A DNA stretch of 64,000 bases. Origin: MAG-121220-bin8 sp002700465 (GTDB taxonomy: Bacteria; Bacteroidota; Bacteroidia; Flavobacteriales; Flavobacteriaceae). Positions 1 to 7,924 of the stretch are shown here, piece after piece; the first letter of the stretch is position 1; each line of letters starts with the position of its first letter. Both the position numbers and the translations under genes were made by a program. The notes under the pieces are model-generated. The model was not told the DNA's origin. It saw only the letters and a program-made list of their open reading frames with translations, and ran no database searches. The stretch is from contig CALSTO010000002.1 in the NCBI GenBank assembly GCA_943789295.1, positions 350,122 through 414,121 of the forward strand. The letters are read 5' to 3'.

Positions 1-2
1 AT

Positions 3-1076
3 CATCCCGAAATTAGAGAATTTGATGCTGAAGCCGCAAAAAAATATGGATCAGCTTATCCTATGGGCGCTAGACTAATGTCTGGTCATACTCATTTACA
101 TGAAAAATTAGAAAATGAATTAGCAGATTTTGTTAATAAAGAGAAGGCCTATGTCCTTAATTTTGGATACCAAGGAATTTTATCAACAGTTGACTCATTA
201 GTGTCTAAAAATGATGTAATTGTATACGATATAGACTGTCATGCTTGTATTGTTGATGGAGTTAGACTTCATGTTGGAAAAAGGTTTACTTTTCAACATA
301 ATGATATTGATAGCTTAGTTACTAATTTAGAAAGAGCTACTAAAATCGCAGAGAAAACGGGTGGAGGAATTTTAGTGATTTCTGAGGGTGTTTTTGGAAT
401 GAGGGGAGAGCAGGGTAAGATTAAAGAGATTTCTGCTTTAAAAAGCAAATACAAGTTTAGGTTATTAGTTGATGATGCACATGGATTTGGTACTTTAGGT
501 AATACTGGAGCTGGAGCTGGTGAGGAACAAGGTGTTCAAGACCAAATAGATGTTTATTTTGCAACTTTTGCAAAGTCAATGGCAAGTACAGGTGCTTTTA
601 TTGCTGCAGATAAAATGATAATTGATTATTTAAAATATAATATGAGATCTCAGGTGTTTGCTAAGTCTTTACAAATGCAGCTAGTAGCTGGAATTTTAAA
701 AAGACTTGAAATGTTAAAAACTAGACCTGAATTAAGATTTAAGTTGTGGGATAATGTTAGAGCACTTCAAAGTGGTTTAAGAAAGCAAAATTTTGATTTA
801 GGAAAAACTCAAAGTTGTGTAACTCCTGTTTTTTTAAAAGGAGATATTCATGAAGCTTTTGTTATGGTTAAAGAACTTAGAGAAAAATATTTTATTTTTT
901 GTTCTATTGTAGTTTATCCAGTTATTCCAAAAGGATTTATACTTTTGAGACTTATTCCTACCACTTCTCATAATATTGATGATATAAATGAAACTCTTTC
1001 TGCATTTTCTAAAATTAGATCTAAACTAAATAACGGGACTTACAAGAAAATTGCTGAAAAACTAAAAATGAATTAA
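3..1076 (+). CDS. Alpha-oxoamine synthase family PLP enzyme (serine palmitoyltransferase-like), 5' partial
   Basis: The open frame runs in from the window edge, so the N terminus is missing; the first in-frame Met is at 63 but coding-like sequence (HPEIREFD..) precedes it. It belongs to the fold-type I PLP enzymes that condense an amino acid with an acyl-CoA (serine palmitoyltransferase, AONS, KBL). Visible motifs are GARLMSGHTHLHE, DDAHGFGTLG (the PLP-contacting Asp/His) and ATFAKSMASTGAF, whose Lys (codon at 573) should form the Schiff base with PLP. Substrate cannot be read from sequence. Serine palmitoyltransferase for sphingolipids is the common role in Bacteroidota, and AONS or 2-amino-3-ketobutyrate ligase are alternatives. 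pyrR follows 88 bases later with its own likely promoter, so the two are probably separate units. Confidence 0.82.
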   Translation, partial: HPEIREFDAEAAKKYGSAYPMGARLMSGHTHLHEKLENELADFVNKEKAYVLNFGYQGILSTVDSLVSKNDVIVYDIDCHACIVDGVRLHVGKRFTFQHNDIDSLVTNLERATKIAEKTGGGILVISEGVFGMRGEQGKIKEISALKSKYKFRLLVDDAHGFGTLGNTGAGAGEEQGVQDQIDVYFATFAKSMASTGAFIAADKMIIDYLKYNMRSQVFAKSLQMQLVAGILKRLEMLKTRPELRFKLWDNVRALQSGLRKQNFDLGKTQSCVTPVFLKGDIHEAFVMVKELREKYFIFCSIVVYPVIPKGFILLRLIPTTSHNIDDINETLSAFSKIRSKLNNGTYKKIAEKLKMN

Positions 1077-1139
1077 TGTTTTTGATTTGAATGATAATTT
1101 ATTTTCACGGTTGTAAATTACATAGTTAAAAAAAAACAC

Positions 1140-1147
1140 TAATTTTG
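1140..1147 (+). promoter_or_regulatory. Candidate -7 box of the pyrR-pyrB unit
   Basis: TAATTTTG matches the Bacteroidota -7 consensus TAnnTTTG exactly and lies 17 bases before the pyrR start codon. The only TTG upstream (1111-1113) is about 26 bases away, longer than the usual 17-23 base spacer, so the -33 element is weak or absent. Confidence 0.4.
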
Positions 1148-1164
1148 GTCAGAATTTAAGCGTT

Positions 1165-1710
1165 ATGAATCCAAAAAAAATACTCAACGCTAATGAAATA
1201 TCAACCATACTTAATAGGTTGTCTTTTCAATTAATTGAAGATCACAATACATTTAATGATACTGTTATAATAGCAATTCAACCTAGAGGTGCTATACTAG
1301 GTAAAAGAATTTCTAAACTTATTAATAAGTATGAGAAAGATAATAATCTTAAAATAGGTTACTTAGATATAACTTTTTTTAGAGATGATTTTAGAAGAAG
1401 TCAAAAAGTATTAAAAGCCAGTGCAACTGAAATTGAGTTTACTATTGAAAATAAAACAGTAGTATTAGTTGATGATGTTTTATTTACAGGAAGAAGTATA
1501 AGAGCTGCTTTAAATGCAATCCAGTCCTTTGGAAGACCCAAAGAAATCCAATTATTGACTTTGATTGATAGAAGATTTTCCAGAGAATTACCAATTCAAC
1601 CGGATTATTGTGGAACCCAAGTTGACTCAAGGTTAAATGAAAAAGTAATAGTTCATTGGAAAGAAAATGATTTAGAAGATTCAGTTTATTTACATAAAAA
1701 TAAAAAATGA
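1165..1710 (+). CDS. pyrR: PyrR: pyrimidine operon regulator / uracil phosphoribosyltransferase
   Basis: A 181-residue type I phosphoribosyltransferase, the normal length for PyrR. The PRPP-binding loop VVLVDDVLFTGRS sits at about residues 101-113, and IAIQPRGAILG near residues 36-46 fits the PyrR pattern. PyrR binds UMP/UTP and attenuates pyr mRNA in Firmicutes, and also has UPRTase activity. Here it overlaps pyrB by 4 bp (ATGA), consistent with a translationally coupled pyrimidine unit. The short leader shows no obvious PyrR-binding stem-loop, so the RNA-binding role is not supported by this window. Confidence 0.9.
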   Translation: MNPKKILNANEISTILNRLSFQLIEDHNTFNDTVIIAIQPRGAILGKRISKLINKYEKDNNLKIGYLDITFFRDDFRRSQKVLKASATEIEFTIENKTVVLVDDVLFTGRSIRAALNAIQSFGRPKEIQLLTLIDRRFSRELPIQPDYCGTQVDSRLNEKVIVHWKENDLEDSVYLHKNKK

Positions 1711-2633
1711 GTAGTTTAAGCGTAGATAATTTATTGGGAATAAAATATTTAAATAAACAAGATTTAAATTTAATTTTTAAAACTTCTGATAATTTTAAAG
1801 AAGTAATAAATAGAAAAATTAAAAAAGTTCCCTCTTTGAGAGATGTCACAATAGCAAATTTATTTTTTGAAAACAGTACAAGAACTAAGTTATCGTTTGA
1901 ATTAGCTCAGAAAAGATTGTCAGCAGATGTTGTTAACTTCTCATCATCTGGATCCTCAATTTCAAAAGGAGAAACATTAATAGATACAGTAAATAATATT
2001 CTTTCTATGAAAGTTGACATGATAGTTATGCGTCACCCTAGCCCTGGCGCAAGTGTTTTTCTTTCTAAAAATATTAAATCTTGTATAATTAATGCAGGAG
2101 ACGGCACACATGAACATCCAACACAAGCATTATTAGATGCTTATTCATTAATTGAAAAAATTGGTGATTTAAAAAGTAAAAATATACTTATTGTTGGAGA
2201 TATTATGCATTCGAGAGTAGCTTTATCCAATATTTTCGCCTATCAAAAACTTGGAGCTAATGTTACTGTTTGTGGTCCAAAATCACTTATTCCAAAAAGT
2301 ATTGAATCATTAAACGTTAATGTTGAAACTAATTTCAGACAAGCATTAAAAAATTCTGATGCTGTTAACATGTTAAGGATTCAAAATGAAAGAATGTCTG
2401 AGTCCTATTTTCCCTCTACAAGAGAATATGTCCAACAATATGGCTTAACAATGCCTTTATTAAGTTCCATTAATAAAGAAATTATAGTAATGCATCCCGG
2501 TCCAATTAACAGAGGAGTGGAAATAACAAGTGAAGTTGCAGATTCTGATCAAGCCATAATTTTAGATCAAGTAGAAAATGGAGTAGCTATTCGTATGGCA
2601 GTAATGTACTTATTAGCTGCAAAGCTTAAATAA
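1707..2633 (+). CDS. pyrB: Aspartate carbamoyltransferase catalytic subunit
   Basis: PyrB condenses carbamoyl phosphate with aspartate, the committed step of UMP synthesis in the cytoplasm. At 308 residues it has the family's normal length. The carbamoyl-phosphate loop FFENSTRTKLSFE is near residues 53-65, HPTQALLDAY lies mid-protein, and HPGPINRGVEI is the aspartate-domain loop. It starts inside the pyrR stop region (ATGA overlap). No regulatory pyrI subunit follows; the next gene, 1 base after the stop, is an unrelated small protein. Confidence 0.96.
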   Translation: MSSLSVDNLLGIKYLNKQDLNLIFKTSDNFKEVINRKIKKVPSLRDVTIANLFFENSTRTKLSFELAQKRLSADVVNFSSSGSSISKGETLIDTVNNILSMKVDMIVMRHPSPGASVFLSKNIKSCIINAGDGTHEHPTQALLDAYSLIEKIGDLKSKNILIVGDIMHSRVALSNIFAYQKLGANVTVCGPKSLIPKSIESLNVNVETNFRQALKNSDAVNMLRIQNERMSESYFPSTREYVQQYGLTMPLLSSINKEIIVMHPGPINRGVEITSEVADSDQAIILDQVENGVAIRMAVMYLLAAKLK

Positions 2634-2634
2634 C

Positions 2635-2955
2635 ATGAACTTTTCTAAATCCAAAAACACATTATTATTTAAAATAAATAATAGAAATAATTATCTAAAT
2701 TTCTTAAATGAAATTAAATCAAATATTAATATAAAAAACATAATAATTGATTTAAATGAATTTAATTTTGATGAAATTTTTGATGATTTAAATAATTTAT
2801 TTACTGAATCTAAAAATAATAATAGATCTTTTGTTATAATTAAATCAGATTATCGATCTGAGTACCAGAGCATAAAAATGAATATTGTTCCATCTTTGCA
2901 AGAAGCCATAGATATAATCGAAATTGAAGAAATTGAAAGAGATTTAGGTTTGTGA
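2635..2955 (+). CDS. Small STAS-like protein coupled to RNase Z
   Basis: A 106-residue, acidic, cysteine-free protein with alternating beta and alpha segments (LLFKINN, NIIIDLNEF, FVIIKSD) resembling an STAS/anti-anti-sigma fold. The C-terminal VPSLQEAIDIIEIEEIERDLGL is what I recall for the short protein that precedes ribonuclease Z in many Flavobacteriia, where it is often labelled as part of RNase Z. Its stop codon overlaps the rnz start (TGATG), so translation is probably coupled. No function is assigned. A classical STAS phosphorylatable Ser in a DxSG context is not visible. Confidence 0.7.
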   Translation: MNFSKSKNTLLFKINNRNNYLNFLNEIKSNINIKNIIIDLNEFNFDEIFDDLNNLFTESKNNNRSFVIIKSDYRSEYQSIKMNIVPSLQEAIDIIEIEEIERDLGL

Positions 2956-3860
2956 TGAAATTAACAATATTAGGTAGTTTTTCGGCTTATCCATCTTTTA
3001 AAGGTTTTACTACTTCTCAAGTTTTAGAATACAGCGGAAAATCATTTCTAATAGATTGTGGTGAAGGAACTCAAATTCAATTAAGAAAAAATAAAATTAA
3101 ATTTAATTCAATAGAAGATATTTTTATTTCTCATTTACATGGAGATCACTATTTTGGTCTTCCTGGCCTAATTTTGACTTTTAATTTGTTAGGAAGAGAA
3201 AAACCTTTAAATATTTTTGGTCCCAAGGGAATTAAAGAAATAATTACGTCATTGATGAAAGCTGGAAAAACTTGGACTAATTATAAATTAAACTTTATAG
3301 AATTAAGTAGTATAAAACCTGTAGTTATCTTCAATAAAAATAATTTATCTGTAACAACGATTCCACTTTATCACGGAATTTATACTAATGGTTTTTTATT
3401 TAGAAAAAAAGCAAGTAGTCATAAATTAATTGTGAGCAAAGTAATGGATTTCGGAATTGATAAAACTCAATTTTCAGGAATCAAATTAGGAAAAGATGGA
3501 GTGACTGAAAAAGGAGATATTATAAAAAATATCAAATTGGTAGAGCCTTTAAATCCAGATATTACATATGCATTTTGTAGTGATACTATTTTCAATTTAA
3601 ATATTACAAAACAAGTTATGGATTGTGATCTATTATATCATGAGTCTACATTTTTGAAAAAAGATGAAAATTTTGCTACAAAAACCTTTCACTCAACTGC
3701 AGAGCAAGCTGCAATTATAGCAAAACATTCAAATGTTAAAAAACTTATTTTAGGTCATTTTTCATCCAGATATAACGATTTGGAATTATTTTTAGATGAG
3801 GCTAAAACAGTTTTTAATAATTGTGAATTAGCACTTGAGAATAAGAGTTTTGTATTTTAG
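2955..3860 (+). CDS. rnz: Ribonuclease Z
   Basis: A metallo-beta-lactamase-fold endonuclease that matures tRNA 3' ends, which is essential where CCA is not encoded, as for the three tRNAs in this window. The zinc motif SHLHGDHYFGLPGL is near residues 60-73, the Asp of FCSDTIFN and the late His of ILGHFSSRY complete the site. I chose ATG at 2955, overlapping the previous TGA; a GTG at 2952 is in frame one codon earlier. At 301 residues it matches the short bacterial RNase Z (ElaC) form. Confidence 0.94.
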   Translation: MKLTILGSFSAYPSFKGFTTSQVLEYSGKSFLIDCGEGTQIQLRKNKIKFNSIEDIFISHLHGDHYFGLPGLILTFNLLGREKPLNIFGPKGIKEIITSLMKAGKTWTNYKLNFIELSSIKPVVIFNKNNLSVTTIPLYHGIYTNGFLFRKKASSHKLIVSKVMDFGIDKTQFSGIKLGKDGVTEKGDIIKNIKLVEPLNPDITYAFCSDTIFNLNITKQVMDCDLLYHESTFLKKDENFATKTFHSTAEQAAIIAKHSNVKKLILGHFSSRYNDLELFLDEAKTVFNNCELALENKSFVF

Positions 3861-3881
3861 TAATAAATATTAATTTAGAAT

Positions 3882-4520
3882 ATGTCAAAAGATTTAAGTG
3901 GATATAGAGATAACTATCTAAAGGGAGAACTAAATGAAAATGATTTATCTGACAATCCTTTTGTTTTATTTTCTAAATGGTTTGATGAGATTGAAAGATT
4001 TGGAACCGAAATCGAACCAAATGCAATGTCATTATCAACTGTAACTATAAATTTTTCGCCTTTAACTAGAATTGTATTATTAAAAAAATTTTCTGAGTTA
4101 GGTTTTGTTTTTTTTACTAATTATAATAGTAGAAAGGGTAAAAATATTTTAAATAATTCAAACGTATGTTTATCATTTTATTGGCCCTCAATGGAAAGGC
4201 AAGTTATTATTCAAGGGAAGGCTAATAAAATTAGCGAATCAGATTCTATTAAATATTTTAATTCTAGGCCTGAAAGCAGTAGGGTTGGAGCTATTATTTC
4301 TAATCAAAGTGATGTTATTCCATCTAGAAATTATATTGATGAAAAATTAAAAACTTTCATATCAAATAATAATGACTTAATTAAGCCTGAAAACTGGGGT
4401 GGTTTTTGTGTTGTTCCTAGTTCCATTGAGTTTTGGCAAGGGAGAGATAATCGTTTACATGACAGAATTATTTTTTTAAATAAAAATAATATCTGGAACA
4501 AAAAGAGACTATCTCCTTGA
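3882..4520 (+). CDS. pdxH: Pyridoxamine 5'-phosphate oxidase
   Basis: This FMN flavoenzyme oxidises PNP/PMP to the cofactor PLP. Its 212 residues are the family norm. Supporting motifs are SLSTVTINFSPLTRIVLLK (FMN contact region), FFTNYNSRKGKNI near residues 76-88, and the C-terminal WGGFCVVPSSIEFWQGRDNRLHDR signature that holds PLP. It is followed by sixA with a 4-bp overlap, so it probably shares a transcript with the polyphosphate genes. Confidence 0.95.
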   Translation: MSKDLSGYRDNYLKGELNENDLSDNPFVLFSKWFDEIERFGTEIEPNAMSLSTVTINFSPLTRIVLLKKFSELGFVFFTNYNSRKGKNILNNSNVCLSFYWPSMERQVIIQGKANKISESDSIKYFNSRPESSRVGAIISNQSDVIPSRNYIDEKLKTFISNNNDLIKPENWGGFCVVPSSIEFWQGRDNRLHDRIIFLNKNNIWNKKRLSP

Positions 4521-5002
4521 AAAGACTCATTTTAATCAGACATGCAAAATCTTCATGGGATAATGACGTTTCAGACTTAAATCGTCCTCTTTCTAACAGA
4601 GGATACTCTGATGCTCAAATAATGTCAGGAATTTATAATAACTTAAATATTAATGTGGATAATATTTTTTCAAGCCCTGCGTTAAGAACTCAACAGACAG
4701 CAGAAATTTTCTTAAAAAATATTAATAGAATTAATTTAAACAACTATAAGTTAGATCATAAATTATATGATTTTATTGGAAATAATGTTGAAATATTTAT
4801 TAAGAACTTAGATAATATAATTGATTCGGTAATGATTTTTACACATAATAACAGTTGTAACAATATTTTATCAAAATTTTCAAACATTAATGGTTTAATG
4901 GTGCCTACATGTGGAATTTTAATTTTTGAATTTGACGTATCTTTGTGGAAGAATATTAATTCAGGAAAATGTAATTACTATTTTCCTAAAAATTTTAAAT
5001 GA
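4517..5002 (+). CDS. sixA: SixA-type histidine phosphatase
   Basis: A 161-residue histidine-phosphatase-superfamily protein. The N-terminal RHG-type motif appears as LILIRHAKSSWDN, with the catalytic His near residue 9, followed by RTQQTAEIF and a late His in IFTHNNS. SixA proteins dephosphorylate phospho-His on phosphorelay or PTS partners. The start is TTG inside the pdxH stop (TTGA), the only start that keeps the conserved MKRLILIRHAK. The 3' end overlaps the ppk1 start (ATGA). Placement with ppk1 and ppx is a common flavobacterial arrangement and suggests a link to phosphate metabolism. Confidence 0.85.
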   Translation: MKRLILIRHAKSSWDNDVSDLNRPLSNRGYSDAQIMSGIYNNLNINVDNIFSSPALRTQQTAEIFLKNINRINLNNYKLDHKLYDFIGNNVEIFIKNLDNIIDSVMIFTHNNSCNNILSKFSNINGLMVPTCGILIFEFDVSLWKNINSGKCNYYFPKNFK

Positions 5003-7050
5003 TCACTTCAAAAAACCTATTTATTAATAGAGAAATTAGCTGGCTTGAATTCAATGAAAGAGTTTTGGAAGAAGCTGATGACCCTACTGTTCCTTTGATT
5101 GAAAGAATAAGATTTTTAGGTATTTTTTCAAATAATTTAGATGAATTTTATAGAGTTAGGTATGCTACTGTTAAGCGTATTGCAGTAAGTACAAATAGCG
5201 GAAAAAAACTTTTTAAAGACAGAACAGCCAAAGAGTTATTAAATGATATAACAATAAAAGCAACTGATCTTCAACAAAAAAGTTTTTTAACTCTTACCAA
5301 CATTATTAAGCTTTTAGAAAAAGATAAAATTTATTTTGTAGATGAATTAAAAATTAAATTTAATCATAAACAATTTATAAATAATTATTTTTTTGAGATT
5401 ATTAGTCCTGCAATTGATGTTATTATTCTAAATAAGAATAAGAAATTTCCAAAATTTAAAGAAAATCTTTCTTTTTTATTGATTAGAATTATTTTAGAAA
5501 ATAATGATGTTCAAAATGCTATAATTAGGTTTCCTAGAAACTTGGATAGATTTGTAATATTACCCTCAGATAGCAAAGAGCAAAATATTATAATGATTGA
5601 TGATATTATTAGATTTCATTTAAAAGATATTTTTAAAATATTTAATCCAAAATCAATTGAGGCTAATATGGTAAAGGCAAGTAGAGATGCAGAATTAGAT
5701 TTTGATGATGATATTTCAAAAAGTTATTTGGATAAAATTGCTCAAAGTGTCAAAGAAAGATCTAGTGCTGATCCTGTACGTTTTGTTTATGATAGCGAAA
5801 TCAAATTAGAAACTTTGAATTTTTTATTGAACAAAATGGGTATAAATAATGAAACAGACAGTATAATCCCTGGCGGCAAATATCATAACAGAAGAGATTA
5901 TATGAGCTTTCCGAACCTAAATAACTCCTTAGTATATGAATCAATGCTTCCACTCAATGTTAAAGGGTTTAGTCATAGTGATAATACTTTTGATAAATTA
6001 AAGAAAAAAGATTTTATGATTCATACTCCTTATCATAAATTCTCCTATTTAATTAGTTTTTTAATGAAATCTTCAATAGATCCAAAAGTCAAAAAGATTT
6101 CAATTACAATTTACAGGTTATCCAAACTATCTAAGGTTGCCAGTGCTTTAATTAATGCTGCTAGAAATGGTAAAAAAGTAGTAGTTCAAATCGAACTTCA
6201 AGCAAGGTTTGATGAATCAGCAAATATTAGATATGCTAAAGAAATGCAATCACAAGGGATTAAATTAATTTTTGGTTCTCCTAATTTAAAAGTACATAGC
6301 AAAATTTGTCTTATTGAAAGGCTGGAAAATGGAAATTTAAAAAAATATGGTTTTATAAGTACTGGAAATTTTAATGAATCAACTGCAAAGATTTATACTG
6401 ATTTAACTTTATTTACCTCAAATGTTAAGATTTTAGACGAAGTTTCAAATGTTTTTAACTTTTTCAATGCAAATTATAAAAAATATGTTTTTAAAAACTT
6501 GATTGTGTCTCCAATAAATACGGAAACTAATATAAAAAAACTTATTAATAATGAAATTGTAAATGCTAAAAACGGTAATGAAGCCTGGATTAAAATTAAA
6601 ATTAATAATATAACAAGTTATAGTTTGATACGTTCTTTATACAATGCCAGTAGGGCTGGAGTAAAGATACAAATGATTGTTAGAGGTATATGTTGTCTTA
6701 TTCCTGGTCACAAAAGCATGAGTGAAAATATAAAAGTTATTAGTATTGTCGATAGATTTTTAGAGCACACTAGATTTATGATTTTTAATAATAATAATGA
6801 TAATAAAGTTTTTATTTCATCAGCAGATTGGATGACAAGAAACCTGGATAATAGAGTTGAAGTCACTTGTCCTATTTTACAAGAGGATATAAAAAAAGAA
6901 ATTCTAGATATTTTTAATATTTATTGGAGTGATAATATAAAAGCCAGACTTGTGAATAATAATTCTAAATCTCAGTCTAAATCGCTTAAAAGTTTTCGAT
7001 CACAACAAAAAATGTATAATTATTATTTAAATAAAATTGAGGGACTTTAG
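4999..7050 (+). CDS. ppk1: Polyphosphate kinase 1
   Basis: Ppk1 reversibly builds polyphosphate from ATP. The protein has 683 residues, the expected length. The N-terminal signature NREISWLEFNERVLEEA begins near residue 10, with IFSNNLDEFYRVR after it. The catalytic HKD-like segment LKVHSKICLIE puts the autophosphorylated His near residue 433, and STGNFNEST follows. The second PLD-like half carries DWMTRNLDNRVEV. It overlaps sixA by 4 bp and ppx by 14 bp, so the three should be cotranslated. Confidence 0.95.
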   Translation: MITSKNLFINREISWLEFNERVLEEADDPTVPLIERIRFLGIFSNNLDEFYRVRYATVKRIAVSTNSGKKLFKDRTAKELLNDITIKATDLQQKSFLTLTNIIKLLEKDKIYFVDELKIKFNHKQFINNYFFEIISPAIDVIILNKNKKFPKFKENLSFLLIRIILENNDVQNAIIRFPRNLDRFVILPSDSKEQNIIMIDDIIRFHLKDIFKIFNPKSIEANMVKASRDAELDFDDDISKSYLDKIAQSVKERSSADPVRFVYDSEIKLETLNFLLNKMGINNETDSIIPGGKYHNRRDYMSFPNLNNSLVYESMLPLNVKGFSHSDNTFDKLKKKDFMIHTPYHKFSYLISFLMKSSIDPKVKKISITIYRLSKLSKVASALINAARNGKKVVVQIELQARFDESANIRYAKEMQSQGIKLIFGSPNLKVHSKICLIERLENGNLKKYGFISTGNFNESTAKIYTDLTLFTSNVKILDEVSNVFNFFNANYKKYVFKNLIVSPINTETNIKKLINNEIVNAKNGNEAWIKIKINNITSYSLIRSLYNASRAGVKIQMIVRGICCLIPGHKSMSENIKVISIVDRFLEHTRFMIFNNNNDNKVFISSADWMTRNLDNRVEVTCPILQEDIKKEILDIFNIYWSDNIKARLVNNNSKSQSKSLKSFRSQQKMYNYYLNKIEGL

Positions 7051-7924
7051 TAAAGTAATTAAATATGCAACAATTGATGTTGGCTCAAATGCTATTAGAC
7101 TTTTAATATCTAATATTTATTTTCATAATTCAGAACTCTTTTCTACAAAAAATTCATTAGTGAGGGTTCCTATTAGATTGGGTCAAGACGCCTTCAAAAA
7201 CGGAAAAATATCAAAGAAAAATATTTCAAGGTTATTAGATTCTATGAAATCTTTTAAATTATTAATGAAAGTACATAATGTAGATAAATACTTAGCCTAT
7301 GCAACATCAGCTTTAAGAAGTTCATCTAATGCTAAAAAGATAATTGACCTGATTAAAGAAAATAGTAATATTAAAATTGAAATAATTAGTGGTACAAAAG
7401 AAGCTAGATTAATTACAAATAATCCTGCATTTTCAACTAAATCTAAAACTTTTTGTTTTATTGATGTTGGTGGGGGGAGTACAGAGCTTACTTTAATTAA
7501 AAATAATATTGTGTTAATTTCTAAGTCATTTAAAATTGGTGGTGTTAGATTAATAAATAATTTAGTAGATAAATCAACATGGAATAAATTTGGAAATTGG
7601 ATTGAAAACAACTTATCTGATAAGAGAAATATTGAAGTGGTCGCTTTAGGTGGAAATATTAACAAAATATTTAAATTATCTGGAAATAAAATTGGCGAAC
7701 CTTTGTCAATCAATCTAATTAATTCAACTATTAATGATTTAGAAAAGATGTCTTTTTTTAATAAAATGATTACTTTAAAACTAAATCCTGACAGAGTTGA
7801 CGTTATAGTTCCAGCAGGAAAAATTTATCAATTTGTATTAAATAAAATGGATGTAAAGGAGATAACTGTGCCTAAAATTGGTCTTGCTGATGGAATGGTT
7901 CACGAACTAATGAACGAATTATAG
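7037..7924 (+). CDS. ppx: Exopolyphosphatase / Ppx-GppA family phosphatase
   Basis: An ASKHA-fold phosphatase that releases phosphate from polyphosphate or converts pppGpp to ppGpp. The N-terminal TIDVGSNAIRLLI (phosphate-1) and FIDVGGGSTELTLI (phosphate-2) motifs are intact. At 295 residues it is the short, catalytic-core form without the C-terminal HD domain of E. coli Ppx. The TTG at 7037 is the only plausible start before the ATP-binding motif; it lies inside ppk1 (14-bp overlap). Its end overlaps the convergent dnaX stop by 6 bp. Confidence 0.9.
   Translation: MRDFSKVIKYATIDVGSNAIRLLISNIYFHNSELFSTKNSLVRVPIRLGQDAFKNGKISKKNISRLLDSMKSFKLLMKVHNVDKYLAYATSALRSSSNAKKIIDLIKENSNIKIEIISGTKEARLITNNPAFSTKSKTFCFIDVGGGSTELTLIKNNIVLISKSFKIGGVRLINNLVDKSTWNKFGNWIENNLSDKRNIEVVALGGNINKIFKLSGNKIGEPLSINLINSTINDLEKMSFFNKMITLKLNPDRVDVIVPAGKIYQFVLNKMDVKEITVPKIGLADGMVHELMNEL

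Noticed and set aside
1484..1849. Open frame on the - strand across pyrR/pyrB
   Set aside because: It lies antisense to two clear genes, is low-complexity Leu/Phe-rich and shows no family motif.
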